From the NCBI RefSeq assembly GCF_040932435.1, contig NZ_JBFQGA010000005.1:124001-188000 (forward strand): 64,000 bases of DNA, given 5' to 3'. This document shows positions 42,771 to 51,256 of this stretch, in pieces. The notes beneath the pieces were generated by a model that saw only the letters and a list, made by a program, of their open reading frames with translations, was not told the DNA's origin and ran no database searches. This DNA comes from Kluyvera sp040932435 (GTDB taxonomy: Bacteria; Pseudomonadota; Gammaproteobacteria; Enterobacterales; Enterobacteriaceae). Numbering within the stretch: the first letter of the stretch is position 1; each line of letters starts with the position of its first letter. A program made the translations under genes and the position numbers.

Positions 42771-44366
42771 TTATTGAATGACCTCGTAGACCGACTGTTG
42801 AATTAACAGCCATTTCTTGCTTTGCGCATCCGGCGCCGCCTTGTTGCGCTGCTGCGCCGTTTCTACTGCCAGCCGCTGCCGTTTAACAACCGCCGGGGTG
42901 GTACAAAAAGCTTGCAGGTAGGACTTGCGAATCGCATCCAGCCGCGTGCCGCGCGACAGCTCATGCGTGAGCGTATTAATAAAACGTCGGCAGGGTTTAG
43001 GCTCGTCCATCTGGCTGCGATAGCGTAGCAATAGGTTGAGCACCGCCTCATGTTGGGCGGACATTGCGAGGTCAGTCCATGCAAGTTGCCAGTTCATACC
43101 GCCGCGTAAAAAAAGCTCTGTCACCTCGACATCATTGCGATCGATAGCCGACCGCAGGGCTCCGTTATCCCAAAAAATGCCGCGTCTCGAAAGGATTTCG
43201 CGCGCCGAGGGAGCCTGTCCAACGGCTTCGGCAATGACATGCTTTGTATAGCGCTGCTCGACCGGCGGCAGAACTTCAGGTGGCGAAAAAAACATGCCAA
43301 GACCGCCGAGGGTGATGCCCAGCACCAATACGCCCACCGCACCCCATAAAAGCGCGGTGATGACCCGTTCACGGGTATCAGAATGCTCGCGCGTTTCATG
43401 GTGAACGCGCTCAATGCTGTCAGCAATGGGCAGGGCATCAACGCCCCAGTTCTTCGCATAATCAGCCGCCTGTTCCCAAAAATGCTGCACTTCGCTGCCA
43501 TCCGACGCCATCAGGCTAGCCGGGTTGACGCGCGTGCGCCCCTGCTCATAGGCACGTTGAACCGGAGCAGCAATTTGCTGCGTGTAGTTCTCAAGCAGCA
43601 AACATTCAATTTCGGTGAGCGGGTGGTGAGCCAACAGCTTGTTGCGCATCCGGCGAATATCATCGAGAAATGCATGCAACGTCAGACGCTGCTCGACCAG
43701 AAAGGTTAGCGAGGACGCATAGTTAAACAGTGATGAGTAGTGGCGGGAGAAGTTTTTTTTATCGACGACCAGCAAAGCCAGTTCGCCGAAGGTCATGCCG
43801 CTGAGGATCTCCCCTGACGGACTACGCGACTGCCACCGGGCAATCTCCTGCGCACCAAACTGAGATTTGAGATAATGGTGCAAGTGCGGCGTATCCGGCC
43901 ATACCTGCTCCACCAGCTCGCGTAGCATAAGCTGGATGGTCCGTATTTGCCGCTCCGACTGTTCCTGAAGCTGGTCGGCATCAAGCGAATAGCCGGTATT
44001 AAACTTCAGCAGCGGCTGCTGTTGTCTTATTTTTTCCAGCGTGACCACAAAGCGCTCGGCGGCAATCAGTTGATTCTCTGTCGCTAGCATCCCATGTTCG
44101 TACGCCGCAATTCCCTGCTGCAGATGACGCAACTGAAGCATAAATTCGCTCAGTTGGCTGTCGTTTACCTTCAGACGCTGCGCAACCGCTCCCCATCCGC
44201 CCAAATTCAGCCGAGCCTGATCGAGCTGTTCAAGAAACCAGCGTGGATCCTTGCCTTCCGTGACGTGTATTTTGAGTAATGTGAGGATTTCAATGGAGGC
44301 CTGACGAATGACGTTCAGGCAATGCTCGAATTGCTGGCCAATCTGCTGCGATGAGGTCGGCATCAT
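42771..44366 (-). CDS. HEPN domain, transmembrane and ankyrin-like protein (STY4199-like)
   Basis: 531 residues. The start is ATG 44366 behind AAGGAAATTG, with TTG 44369 and ATG 44363 nearby. A long helical N-terminal part (1-235) leads to a HEPN-type motif RNKLLAH at about residues 242-248, which fits the R-x(4-6)-H ribonuclease signature of HEPN nucleases. A single membrane helix covers about 335-361 (VITALLWGAVGVLVLGITLGG). The C-terminal part has an ankyrin-like repeat (ALRSAIDRNDVEVTELFLRGG, then AWTDLAMSAQHEAVLNLLLRY). I recall a family annotated as STY4199 HEPN proteins; the match is from memory. The topology would place the HEPN domain in the cytosol. Defence, toxin or stress roles are possible; none is shown. 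Confidence 0.72.
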   Translation of the reverse strand: MMPTSSQQIGQQFEHCLNVIRQASIEILTLLKIHVTEGKDPRWFLEQLDQARLNLGGWGAVAQRLKVNDSQLSEFMLQLRHLQQGIAAYEHGMLATENQLIAAERFVVTLEKIRQQQPLLKFNTGYSLDADQLQEQSERQIRTIQLMLRELVEQVWPDTPHLHHYLKSQFGAQEIARWQSRSPSGEILSGMTFGELALLVVDKKNFSRHYSSLFNYASSLTFLVEQRLTLHAFLDDIRRMRNKLLAHHPLTEIECLLLENYTQQIAAPVQRAYEQGRTRVNPASLMASDGSEVQHFWEQAADYAKNWGVDALPIADSIERVHHETREHSDTRERVITALLWGAVGVLVLGITLGGLGMFFSPPEVLPPVEQRYTKHVIAEAVGQAPSAREILSRRGIFWDNGALRSAIDRNDVEVTELFLRGGMNWQLAWTDLAMSAQHEAVLNLLLRYRSQMDEPKPCRRFINTLTHELSRGTRLDAIRKSYLQAFCTTPAVVKRQRLAVETAQQRNKAAPDAQSKKWLLIQQSVYEVIQ

Positions 44367-44499
44367 CAATTTCCTTAATCAACAACAAGGCAATTTAGCC
44401 TTAGGATTAACATGTTGTTATTTTGTTATTTTTGTCGTTACACCATAGAGCAAATCAGGCAAATTAACAGTCCTGTCCTCCTATCTGAAAGGTGAATTT

Positions 44500-45021
44500 A
44501 TGATCGCGCTCACCACGGAACGCTGTCGCTGTACGCCGATAACCTTGGCCGACTGGCCTTTTTTCCTGATGCTGCAGCAGCACCCGCAGGTCATGCACTA
44601 TGTCGCCGATAATCGTAGCGAAGAAGAGATACGCGAGGCGTTTGATTCCCGGCTCAACTCTTGGTCACCCGGCGCATCGCACTGGCTATGCTTAGTCGTA
44701 CGCGATGCACAAAATGTCCCCTTGGGCATCACTGGATATATTCACCGGGAAGCCGACTGCGCCGAAGTCGGTTTTTTGTTTGCCCCGGAATCACAGGGCA
44801 AGGGCTACGGTAGCGAATCGCTGCGAGCCATCTGCGATTATGCGTTCAGACAGGGAGGTATTCGTCGTTTGACTGCAACGGTCACGGTCGGGAATGTAGC
44901 TTCGCGCAAGACGCTGGAGAAAATCGGCTTTCGGCTGGAAGGAGAACTGCGCGAGAGCTATCAGATTGCGGGAAAATGGTACAACGACTGGCTTTTCGGT
45001 CTGCTTAGCCATGAGTATTAA
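44500..45021 (+). CDS. GNAT-family N-acetyltransferase (RimJ/RimL-like)
   Basis: 173 residues with the GNAT fold. The acetyl-CoA loop is visible in ESQGKGYGSESLRAICDYAF (Q-x-x-G-x-G-type), and the C-terminal strand-helix VGNVASRKTLEKIGFRLEGELR contains the usual N-x-x-S motif. The start ATG 44500 follows AAGGTG. Substrate unknown; protein N-terminus or antibiotic are both possible in this family. It is accessory cargo, not present here in E. coli. Confidence 0.86.
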   Translation: MIALTTERCRCTPITLADWPFFLMLQQHPQVMHYVADNRSEEEIREAFDSRLNSWSPGASHWLCLVVRDAQNVPLGITGYIHREADCAEVGFLFAPESQGKGYGSESLRAICDYAFRQGGIRRLTATVTVGNVASRKTLEKIGFRLEGELRESYQIAGKWYNDWLFGLLSHEY

Positions 45022-45022
45022 C

Positions 45023-45061
45023 CTGCACCGATATCCACCGCATGGCCGGATATCGGTGCAG
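45023..45061. terminator. Perfect 14-bp stem-loop between GNAT and yhjB-like genes
   Basis: CTGCACCGATATCC (45023-45036) pairs perfectly with GGATATCGGTGCAG (45048-45061) around an 11-base loop. It begins 2 bp after the GNAT stop and is in the convergent gap. A weaker hairpin GGCTGAG/CTCAGCC follows near 45088-45103. T tracts are weak. It probably separates the two convergent transcripts. Confidence 0.6.
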
Positions 45062-45126
45062 TTATCAGATAACGTCGTGCCGCTGGCTGAGGTTACTCAG
45101 CCCAGACGTTTGTTATCTATCCCTAT

Positions 45127-45513
45127 CTACCACTCCACCGGCAGACAGATTCCTCCCTGCATCACGCTCTTGGTGGTTTGCACAAAGACCTCGAGGTTGG
45201 CATCACGCGGGATAATCGCTTGGACGTTGAAAGTCATCATTTCGTGCAGCCATGCCCGGCTGTATTCATTCGCAACAAGGATGCCCTTTGACTCCGGAAA
45301 CTGCTGATATTTTTCCTGCAATACCCACCGACAGAAATCGGGCCCCAATTCACCATCAAGGATCAGCAATGCGTCCGGGTGACGCAAAAGGTATCGCCAC
45401 AGATCATCAACCTGACTGACAGCCGAAATATCAATTCCCGGAATATATTCCTGTAAGCTAATTTTCATTCCATGAATAAATATTGACTGCCTGTCAAATA
45501 TGACTACCTGCAT
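45127..45513 (-). CDS. yhjB: YhjB-like receiver-domain protein, lacking its LuxR DNA-binding domain
   Basis: 128 residues. The whole sequence matches the N-terminal receiver-like part of E. coli YhjB (MQVVIFDRQSIFIHGMKISLQEYIPG; LDGELGPDFCRW; NVQAIIPRDANLE). The E. coli protein is about 200 residues and continues into a LuxR-type helix-turn-helix. Here the frame stops right after CLPVEW, and no helix-turn-helix coding is seen in the following 100 bp. The start at ATG 45513 has a good ribosome site (GGGGAG). It may be a decaying remnant or a short protein that works without DNA binding. The phosphoacceptor pattern is not typical for a receiver. Adjacent in order to yhjC as in E. coli. Confidence 0.75.
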   Translation of the reverse strand: MQVVIFDRQSIFIHGMKISLQEYIPGIDISAVSQVDDLWRYLLRHPDALLILDGELGPDFCRWVLQEKYQQFPESKGILVANEYSRAWLHEMMTFNVQAIIPRDANLEVFVQTTKSVMQGGICLPVEW

Positions 45514-45753
45514 ACAAACTCCCCATAAAAAAGTATTAGATGATTAGCAGGGAGGATTATACGTAGATGAACGATAAGGAAAATGCGAGGCTTATGAATG
45601 CTTACAAGCCTCTGCCAGTCATTACGCATTCACATAGACCATCACATATAAATTAAGAAAAGGATTAAATAGCGGAGCGATGAACGGCGAGAACTGAAAT
45701 AAGCCCAATGCAGACTTATTTCAGCTTAATACGTTTGAAACTTATGCCAAGCT

Positions 45754-46512
45754 TTATAAGAACATCCCGCCGGACACTTCAATACGCTGCGCGTTCATCC
45801 AGCGCAGATTATCGCTGAGCAATGCGGCAATAGCATCCCCGATATCATCCGGCAAACCAGTGCGGCCTAGGGCCGTTTGCGAGGCCACGTAGCGGTTCAG
45901 ATCCTCGTTATCTCGCAGGTGCCCGCCGCCAAAGTCGGTCTCAATCGCCCCCGGAGCAATGCTATTGACGGAAATTCCGCGTGCCCCGAGCTCTTTGGCC
46001 TGATAACGGGTCAGCACTTCCATCGCCCCTTTCATCGACGCGTACGCGGCATAACCCGGTAGGGCGAAACGCGCGAGTCCCGTCGATACATTGAGGATAC
46101 GACCGCCGTCAGCCATCAGTGGCAACAGCTGCTGAGTCAGGAAGAATGGGCCTTTGAAGTGGATATTCATCAGCTCATCAAACAGAGCTTCCGAGGTTTC
46201 GGCAAAGGACGCGTAGAGGCCAATTCCCGCATTGTTCACTAAATAATCAAAAGACTCACGACCCCACACTTGGCTAAGCTGCGCTTTCACTTGTTTTGCG
46301 AACTCACCGAAGCTTGCCACATCGCTGACGTTCAGCTGCAATGCCACTGCTTTCGCCCCTGTTTGTTCAATTTCAGCGACGACCTGCAGTGCCGCATCAC
46401 GCTGGCTGTTGTAGGTGAAGATGATATCCGTTCCGGACGCGGCCAGCTTCAGCACCGCATTTTTACCTAACCCACGGCTGCCGCCGGTCACTAATGCAAT
46501 ACATTGACTCAT
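45754..46512 (-). CDS. Short-chain dehydrogenase/reductase
   Basis: 252-residue SDR of the classical type. NAD(P)-binding TGGSRGLGK begins near residue 9, NNAG near 90, catalytic Ser in NVSTGLA and YxxxK in YAAYASMKG. The start is ATG 46512 (MSQCIALVTGG); the frame runs 46 codons further upstream without conservation. It is divergent from yhjC across about 120 bp, so probably under its control. Substrate cannot be told from the sequence. Confidence 0.87.
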   Translation of the reverse strand: MSQCIALVTGGSRGLGKNAVLKLAASGTDIIFTYNSQRDAALQVVAEIEQTGAKAVALQLNVSDVASFGEFAKQVKAQLSQVWGRESFDYLVNNAGIGLYASFAETSEALFDELMNIHFKGPFFLTQQLLPLMADGGRILNVSTGLARFALPGYAAYASMKGAMEVLTRYQAKELGARGISVNSIAPGAIETDFGGGHLRDNEDLNRYVASQTALGRTGLPDDIGDAIAALLSDNLRWMNAQRIEVSGGMFL

Positions 46513-46631
46513 ATAAACCTCTATCTCAGATGGTGTGCACGTTGAGAACAAGCTTATTAGGTGATTAAATAACAATAAATACCGCCAATTGCGCTTCACT
46601 GTCTCATCTACAACAACAATAGGGTGTCGAG

Positions 46632-47531
46632 ATGGATAAAATTCACGCAATGCAACTGTTCATTCGCGTCGCGGAGCTCGAGAGTTTTACTCGCGCAGCA
46701 GACACGTTAGGCCTTCCTAAAGGTAGCGTATCGCGCCAGATTCAAGCGCTGGAAAACCATCTTGGCTGTCGTCTGCTGCACCGTACGACCCGTCGCGTAC
46801 TGCTGACGCAGGATGGAATGGTCTATTACGAACGCGCCAAAGACCTGCTCAGTAACCTAGATGAGCTGGACAGCATGTTCCAAAGCGATCCCAGCAGCGT
46901 CAGCGGACGGCTGCGCGTGGATATGCCGGTGGGTATTGCGAAAAATGTCATCATTCCCCGCCTACCGGAGTTTTTGCAGCGCTATCCGGGGATTGAGCTT
47001 GAACTCAGCAGCAGCGATCGCCTCGTTGACGTTATTCGTGAAGGTTTCGACTGCGTGGTGCGTGTTGGCACGCTGAAAGACTCCGGTCTAATCGCCCGTT
47101 CGCTGGGAAAACTGACCATTATCAACTGCGCCAGCCCAGCTTATCTGGAACGTTTTGGCTATCCGGATTCATTAGACAGCCTCAGCGCCCATGCGCTGGT
47201 ACACTATGCCGTCAACCTCGGCGTGCGCCCGCAAGGTTTTGAAGTGGCGAGAGATAATGGCACGCAGTGGATAAAAACCGGCGGCGTGCTGACGGTGAAT
47301 AGCACAGAGACTTACCACGCCGCCTGTCTGGCAGGTTTGGGGATTATTCAGGTGCCGCGCGTCGGCGTCCGTGAGGCATTGCATAGCGGCAAACTGGTGG
47401 AAATCCTGCCGCAGTACCGCGCCGAGCCAATGCCGGTATCGCTGATTTATCCCCACCGCCGCAATCTGTCGCGTCGGGTACATCTGTTGATGGAGTGGTT
47501 AACCGAGGTGTTACACGATTACGTGGATTGA
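46632..47531 (+). CDS. yhjC: LysR-family regulator YhjC
   Basis: 299 residues, collinear with E. coli YhjC. The helix-turn-helix is ELESFTRAADTLGLPKGSVSRQIQALENHLG, followed by a substrate-binding domain with VDMPVGIAKNVIIPRLPEFL. The E. coli gene has no clear target. Here the divergent SDR gene provides a candidate. A degenerate REP-like sequence follows its end. Confidence 0.92.
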   Translation: MDKIHAMQLFIRVAELESFTRAADTLGLPKGSVSRQIQALENHLGCRLLHRTTRRVLLTQDGMVYYERAKDLLSNLDELDSMFQSDPSSVSGRLRVDMPVGIAKNVIIPRLPEFLQRYPGIELELSSSDRLVDVIREGFDCVVRVGTLKDSGLIARSLGKLTIINCASPAYLERFGYPDSLDSLSAHALVHYAVNLGVRPQGFEVARDNGTQWIKTGGVLTVNSTETYHAACLAGLGIIQVPRVGVREALHSGKLVEILPQYRAEPMPVSLIYPHRRNLSRRVHLLMEWLTEVLHDYVD

Positions 47532-47547
47532 GTTCGATGGGCGCCTT

Positions 47548-47577
47548 GCCGGATAGCAACGAAATGTCTAATCCGGC
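47548..47577. repeat. Degenerate REP-like hairpin after yhjC
   Basis: GCCGGAT (47548-47554) and ATCCGGC (47571-47577) flank a 16-base loop with REP-like context. Similar to the two REP pairs elsewhere, but single and worn. Confidence 0.5.
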
Positions 47578-47661
47578 CTGCAACGGCATGGCACCGCCGG
47601 GAATAATAAACAGATCAACGTCTATACTTAACCAAGGCCAGAAAAAAGGAAAAGAAATCTG

Positions 47662-48624
47662 ATGACGTCAGAAAATGACGAGAAGCGTCTACAACAAAAG
47701 GCCAGCCGAGCGCTGGAAACCGTCACCGGAACGGCACAGAAAATCCAGCGTAATCCGATTATCGCCCACGTACTGCGCGCCGCAGAGCGCTTCAACGACA
47801 GAATGGGCAACCAGTTTGGCGCGGCGATCACCTACTTTTCATTCTTATCGATGATCCCCATCATGATGGTGTCGTTCGCGGCCGCCGGGTTCATTCTGGC
47901 CTCGCATCCCACGCTGCTTCAGGACATCTTCAATAAGATCCTCGTCAATGTCAGCGATCCAACGCTGGCCGCTACGCTCAAAAGCACCATTAACACCGCC
48001 GTACAGCAACGTACCACCGTCGGCTTGGTGGGGCTTGGGATTGCGCTGTATTCCGGGATCAACTGGATGGGCAACCTACGTGAGGCCATTCGCGCCCAAT
48101 CGCGCGACGTTTGGGAACGCACGCCGCAGGATCAAGAAGCTCTCTGGGTTAAGTATCTACGTGACTTCGTGTCGCTGATTGGCCTGCTCGTGGCGCTGAT
48201 TATCACCCTGTCCATCACCTCGGTGGCCGGTTCCGCGCAGCAGCTAATTATCTCCGCACTGTATCTCGACAGCATCGAATGGCTGAAACCGGCTTGGCGG
48301 CTGATTGGCCTCGCTATTTCTATCTTCGCCAACTACCTGCTGTTCTTCTGGATTTTCTGGCGGCTACCGCGCCATCGCCCGCGTAAAAAAGCACTGATTC
48401 GCGGCACGTTTATTGCGGCTATCGGCTTTGAGGTGATTAAAATCATCATGACCTGGACGCTGCCAACGCTGGTGAAATCCCCCTCCGGTGCCGCATTTGG
48501 TTCCGTTCTCGGGCTGATGGCGTTCTTCTACTTCTTTGCGCGCCTGACGCTGTTCTGCGCAGCGTGGATAGCCACCGCCGAATACAAAGACGACCCAAGA
48601 ATGCCGGGAAAAACCCACCGTTAA
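47662..48624 (+). CDS. yhjD: YhjD, YihY/BrkB-family inner membrane protein
   Basis: 320 residues with about six membrane segments after a polar N-terminus. ITYFSFLSMIPIMMVSFAAAGF and SGINWMGNLREAIRAQSRDVW are the family blocks. In E. coli a mutant form of YhjD suppresses loss of Kdo in lipid A, so a role in lipid transfer across the membrane has been proposed. The start ATG 47662 is the family start. It stands alone between yhjC and yhjE. Confidence 0.92.
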   Translation: MTSENDEKRLQQKASRALETVTGTAQKIQRNPIIAHVLRAAERFNDRMGNQFGAAITYFSFLSMIPIMMVSFAAAGFILASHPTLLQDIFNKILVNVSDPTLAATLKSTINTAVQQRTTVGLVGLGIALYSGINWMGNLREAIRAQSRDVWERTPQDQEALWVKYLRDFVSLIGLLVALIITLSITSVAGSAQQLIISALYLDSIEWLKPAWRLIGLAISIFANYLLFFWIFWRLPRHRPRKKALIRGTFIAAIGFEVIKIIMTWTLPTLVKSPSGAAFGSVLGLMAFFYFFARLTLFCAAWIATAEYKDDPRMPGKTHR

Positions 48625-48898
48625 GCGCCCCGCTGGGCTGAGAGATAACGAAAAATTTCAGCCCAACGCAGCGTTTCAGCAGATAAATCCAGTTGGTAAC
48701 TTTTATTTAACCAAAAACTAGATTTATCATCTATTCTATAAAAAATGTGAAGCATTTCATGTTTGATAACCCGCCAGTATAGAAATTATCCACTTTTTCG
48801 CTATTTTGACCCCATTTTACATTCCTGTTACAGATTGAAATGTCGCTTTTGCTATGTCTAATATGACCGTTCGTTCGCTATAAATATTAGAAAAGACT
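48625..48898. other. 274-bp gap before yhjE
   Basis: No coding frame is supported. It is AT-rich, especially 48700-48890, and probably holds the yhjE promoter. A near-palindromic GCCCCGCTGGGCTGAG/TTTCAGCCCAACGCAG pair is close to the yhjD stop and may terminate that transcript. Confidence 0.6.
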
Positions 48899-50215
48899 AT
48901 GACCAGCACAACACTCGATAACGAACAAAATACGGCACCGGTTAACTCGCGTAATAAAGTCGTCGTGGCTTCACTCATTGGCACAGCCATTGAATTCTTC
49001 GACTTCTATATTTACGCCACCGCTGCGGTCATTGTGTTCCCGCATATTTTCTTCCCACAGGGCGACCCAACTGCCGCCACGCTGCAATCGCTGGCGACGT
49101 TCGCTATCGCCTTTGTCGCGCGGCCGATTGGCTCTGCGCTATTTGGTCACTTCGGTGACCGCGTCGGACGCAAGGTGACGCTGGTTGCTTCACTGCTGAC
49201 GATGGGGATCTCTACCGTTCTGATCGGCCTGCTGCCAACCTACGAGTCGATTGGTATCTTGGCACCGATGCTGCTGGCGCTGGCGCGCTTTGGTCAGGGT
49301 CTGGGCCTTGGCGGCGAATGGGGGGGCGCAGCACTCCTGGCGACCGAGAATGCACCGCCGCGTAAGCGCGCGCTTTACGGTTCCTTCCCACAGTTGGGCG
49401 CGCCGATTGGCTTCTTCTTCGCGAACGGCACCTTCCTGCTGCTCTCTTGGTTACTCAGCGAAGAGCAGTTCATGACCTGGGGCTGGCGTATTCCGTTTAT
49501 CTTCTCTGCGGTGCTGGTGATAATCGGCCTATACGTGCGCGTTTCACTGCATGAAACACCGGTGTTTGCGAAGATCGCTGCAGCGAAAAAACAGGTCAAA
49601 GTGCCGATGGGTACGCTGCTCAGCAAACACGTTCGCGTGACGGTGCTCGGCACCTTTATCATGCTGGCGACCTACACGCTGTTCTATATCATGACCGTCT
49701 ATTCAATGACCTACAGCACCGCCGCCGCACCAAATGGCCTAGGGTTGCCGCGTAATGAAGTGCTGTGGATGCTGATGCTGGCGGTGATTGGCTTTGGCGT
49801 GATGGTGCCGATTGCTGGCCTTCTGGCTGACCGCTTCGGACGTCGTCCGAGCATGATTGTTATCACCAGCCTGATTATCATCTTCGCCCTGTTCTTCTTC
49901 CAGCCGCTGCTGGGCTCCGGAGATCCGTCGCTGATTATGCTGTATCTGCTGGTAGGCTTAAGCCTGATGGGTCTGACCTTTGGACCAATGGGGGCGCTGC
50001 TGCCAGAGTTATTCCCAACGGAAGTGCGTTACACCGGGGCATCATTCTCGTATAACGTGGCGTCAATTTTGGGGGCTTCTGTTGCGCCGTACATTGCAGC
50101 CTGGCTGCAGAGCAACTACGGTCTATTCTACGTGGGTGTGTATCTGGCGGTCATGGCGGCGCTGACGCTCATTGCACTGCTGCTGACGCACGAAACGCGT
50201 CACGAATCACTGTAA
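48899..50215 (+). CDS. yhjE: Metabolite:H+ symporter family MFS transporter YhjE
   Basis: Twelve-helix MFS protein of 438 residues, MHS subfamily. GTAIEFFDFYIYATAAVIVFP is the characteristic N-terminal helix 1 block, and GHFGDRVGRK and LADRFGRRPS are the loop 2-3 and loop 8-9 MFS signatures. Substrate unknown; relatives carry dicarboxylates, shikimate or proline/betaine. The start at ATG 48899 is well conserved. Confidence 0.93.
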   Translation: MTSTTLDNEQNTAPVNSRNKVVVASLIGTAIEFFDFYIYATAAVIVFPHIFFPQGDPTAATLQSLATFAIAFVARPIGSALFGHFGDRVGRKVTLVASLLTMGISTVLIGLLPTYESIGILAPMLLALARFGQGLGLGGEWGGAALLATENAPPRKRALYGSFPQLGAPIGFFFANGTFLLLSWLLSEEQFMTWGWRIPFIFSAVLVIIGLYVRVSLHETPVFAKIAAAKKQVKVPMGTLLSKHVRVTVLGTFIMLATYTLFYIMTVYSMTYSTAAAPNGLGLPRNEVLWMLMLAVIGFGVMVPIAGLLADRFGRRPSMIVITSLIIIFALFFFQPLLGSGDPSLIMLYLLVGLSLMGLTFGPMGALLPELFPTEVRYTGASFSYNVASILGASVAPYIAAWLQSNYGLFYVGVYLAVMAALTLIALLLTHETRHESL

Positions 50216-50225
50216 GTCTCTCTTC

Positions 50226-50256
50226 ACTGGCCTACGCACGCGTGGGCCAGTCTATT
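50226..50256. terminator. Hairpin between convergent yhjE and pdeH
   Basis: ACTGGCC (50226-50232) pairs with GGCCAGT (50245-50251), with further GC pairing inside the loop. A short CTATTA follows. It lies between convergent stop codons. Confidence 0.55.
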
Positions 50257-51028
50257 ACACCAAATGAATCATCAAATTATCCAACGTCGACATCGGTACC
50301 GGTCGGGAAAGAAAATAGCCCTGCGCCGCATGAGCCGGTGACTGCTGCACCTCGCGCCACTCTTCCAGCGTCTCAACGCCTTCGACAATCACCCCTTCAC
50401 AGTAGCGATTCATCAACTGTAACAGCAGGATGAACAGCTTGCGGCCTTCGGGGGTTTTGCGCAGCATAATGAACAGGTCACGCGCCACTTTGATGTAGTC
50501 ATAGCGCACTTCATTAAGCGCTGAGAAGTTGGCCATGCCGGTACCAAAATCATCCAGCCACAGCGGGCCGAATTCGCCTAACGAGGCCACCGTCGAATCT
50601 TTCGGCAGCGCCATGTGTTCCACCAGCTCAAAGCGCAGCCACGGCAGCGTTTCAATCATCGTTTTCAGGATCCTATCCTGACGCATTTCCAGCAGCGTAG
50701 AGGCATCAACGTTGACCGATGCCAGCACTTTGTTCTGCACGAAGAAATGTTTCTTTTTTGCCAGCATCGCCACCTGTTCTTTGATGACATGGATCCGCTG
50801 ACCAATGGAGACTTCGGCGAAGTAACGATCCGGGGCAATACGCTTTTGGGGTTGAGAGGGATGGGTCACTATCGTGAGCACTTCTATCGCCATCAGGCGA
50901 CCCTGAGTGGTGTAGATAGGCTGGTAGGTATAGACGCGCTCACACTCTTGCCAATAACGCAGTTGCTGTAGGCTATCTGGCTCCGTATCAGGAACTCTCG
51001 CCCGCTGGCTCACCTGCTTTAACGTCAT
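50255..51028 (-). CDS. pdeH: Cyclic-di-GMP phosphodiesterase PdeH (YhjH)
   Basis: Stand-alone EAL-domain enzyme of 257 residues that lowers c-di-GMP and so permits flagellar rotation. The catalytic motif is IEVL (EAL variant) near residue 49. NVDAST, the loop-6 motif WLDDFGTGMANFS and VEGVET are intact, so catalysis is expected. The gene has a strong flagellar sigma-28-type promoter 45 bp upstream, matching its role as a class III flagellar gene in E. coli. yhjG, which separates yhjE and yhjH in E. coli, is absent. Confidence 0.96.
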   Translation of the reverse strand: MTLKQVSQRARVPDTEPDSLQQLRYWQECERVYTYQPIYTTQGRLMAIEVLTIVTHPSQPQKRIAPDRYFAEVSIGQRIHVIKEQVAMLAKKKHFFVQNKVLASVNVDASTLLEMRQDRILKTMIETLPWLRFELVEHMALPKDSTVASLGEFGPLWLDDFGTGMANFSALNEVRYDYIKVARDLFIMLRKTPEGRKLFILLLQLMNRYCEGVIVEGVETLEEWREVQQSPAHAAQGYFLSRPVPMSTLDNLMIHLV

Positions 51029-51072
51029 TTAAGCTTCCTGTGAATAGAGGGTCAGAGGGTCTGGTCATAAGG

Positions 51073-51099
51073 TTATCGGCGGGGTATTTGATAACTTTA
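51073..51099 (-). promoter_or_regulatory. Flagellar sigma-28 (FliA) promoter of pdeH
   Basis: On the minus strand, TAAAGTTA (51099-51092) and GCCGATAA (51080-51073) with an 11-bp spacer. This matches the consensus TAAAGTTT-N11-GCCGATAA at 15 of 16 positions. Transcription would start just before the pdeH leader. Confidence 0.95.
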
Positions 51100-51173
51100 T
51101 GTCCAAGGCGAGCCATTTTATTTTTGATTATGGATGACAAATACGTCGTAACACGCGCTAGCTCAAAAAAAAT

Positions 51174-51192
51174 AATGGAACGATGTTTTAAT
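51174..51192 (+). promoter_or_regulatory. KdgR-type operator upstream of kdgK
   Basis: AATGGAACGATGTTTTAAT is an imperfect palindrome very close to the KdgR consensus (AATGAAAC-N3-GTTTCATT). It lies 65 bp before the kdgK start. KdgR is known to repress kdgK in enterobacteria. Confidence 0.78.
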
Positions 51193-51256
51193 ATAGTTGA
51201 CCAGCAATTTGCCTCAGCGCACACTACGAAAAATTTCCCGATTCAGGTTGATGACT

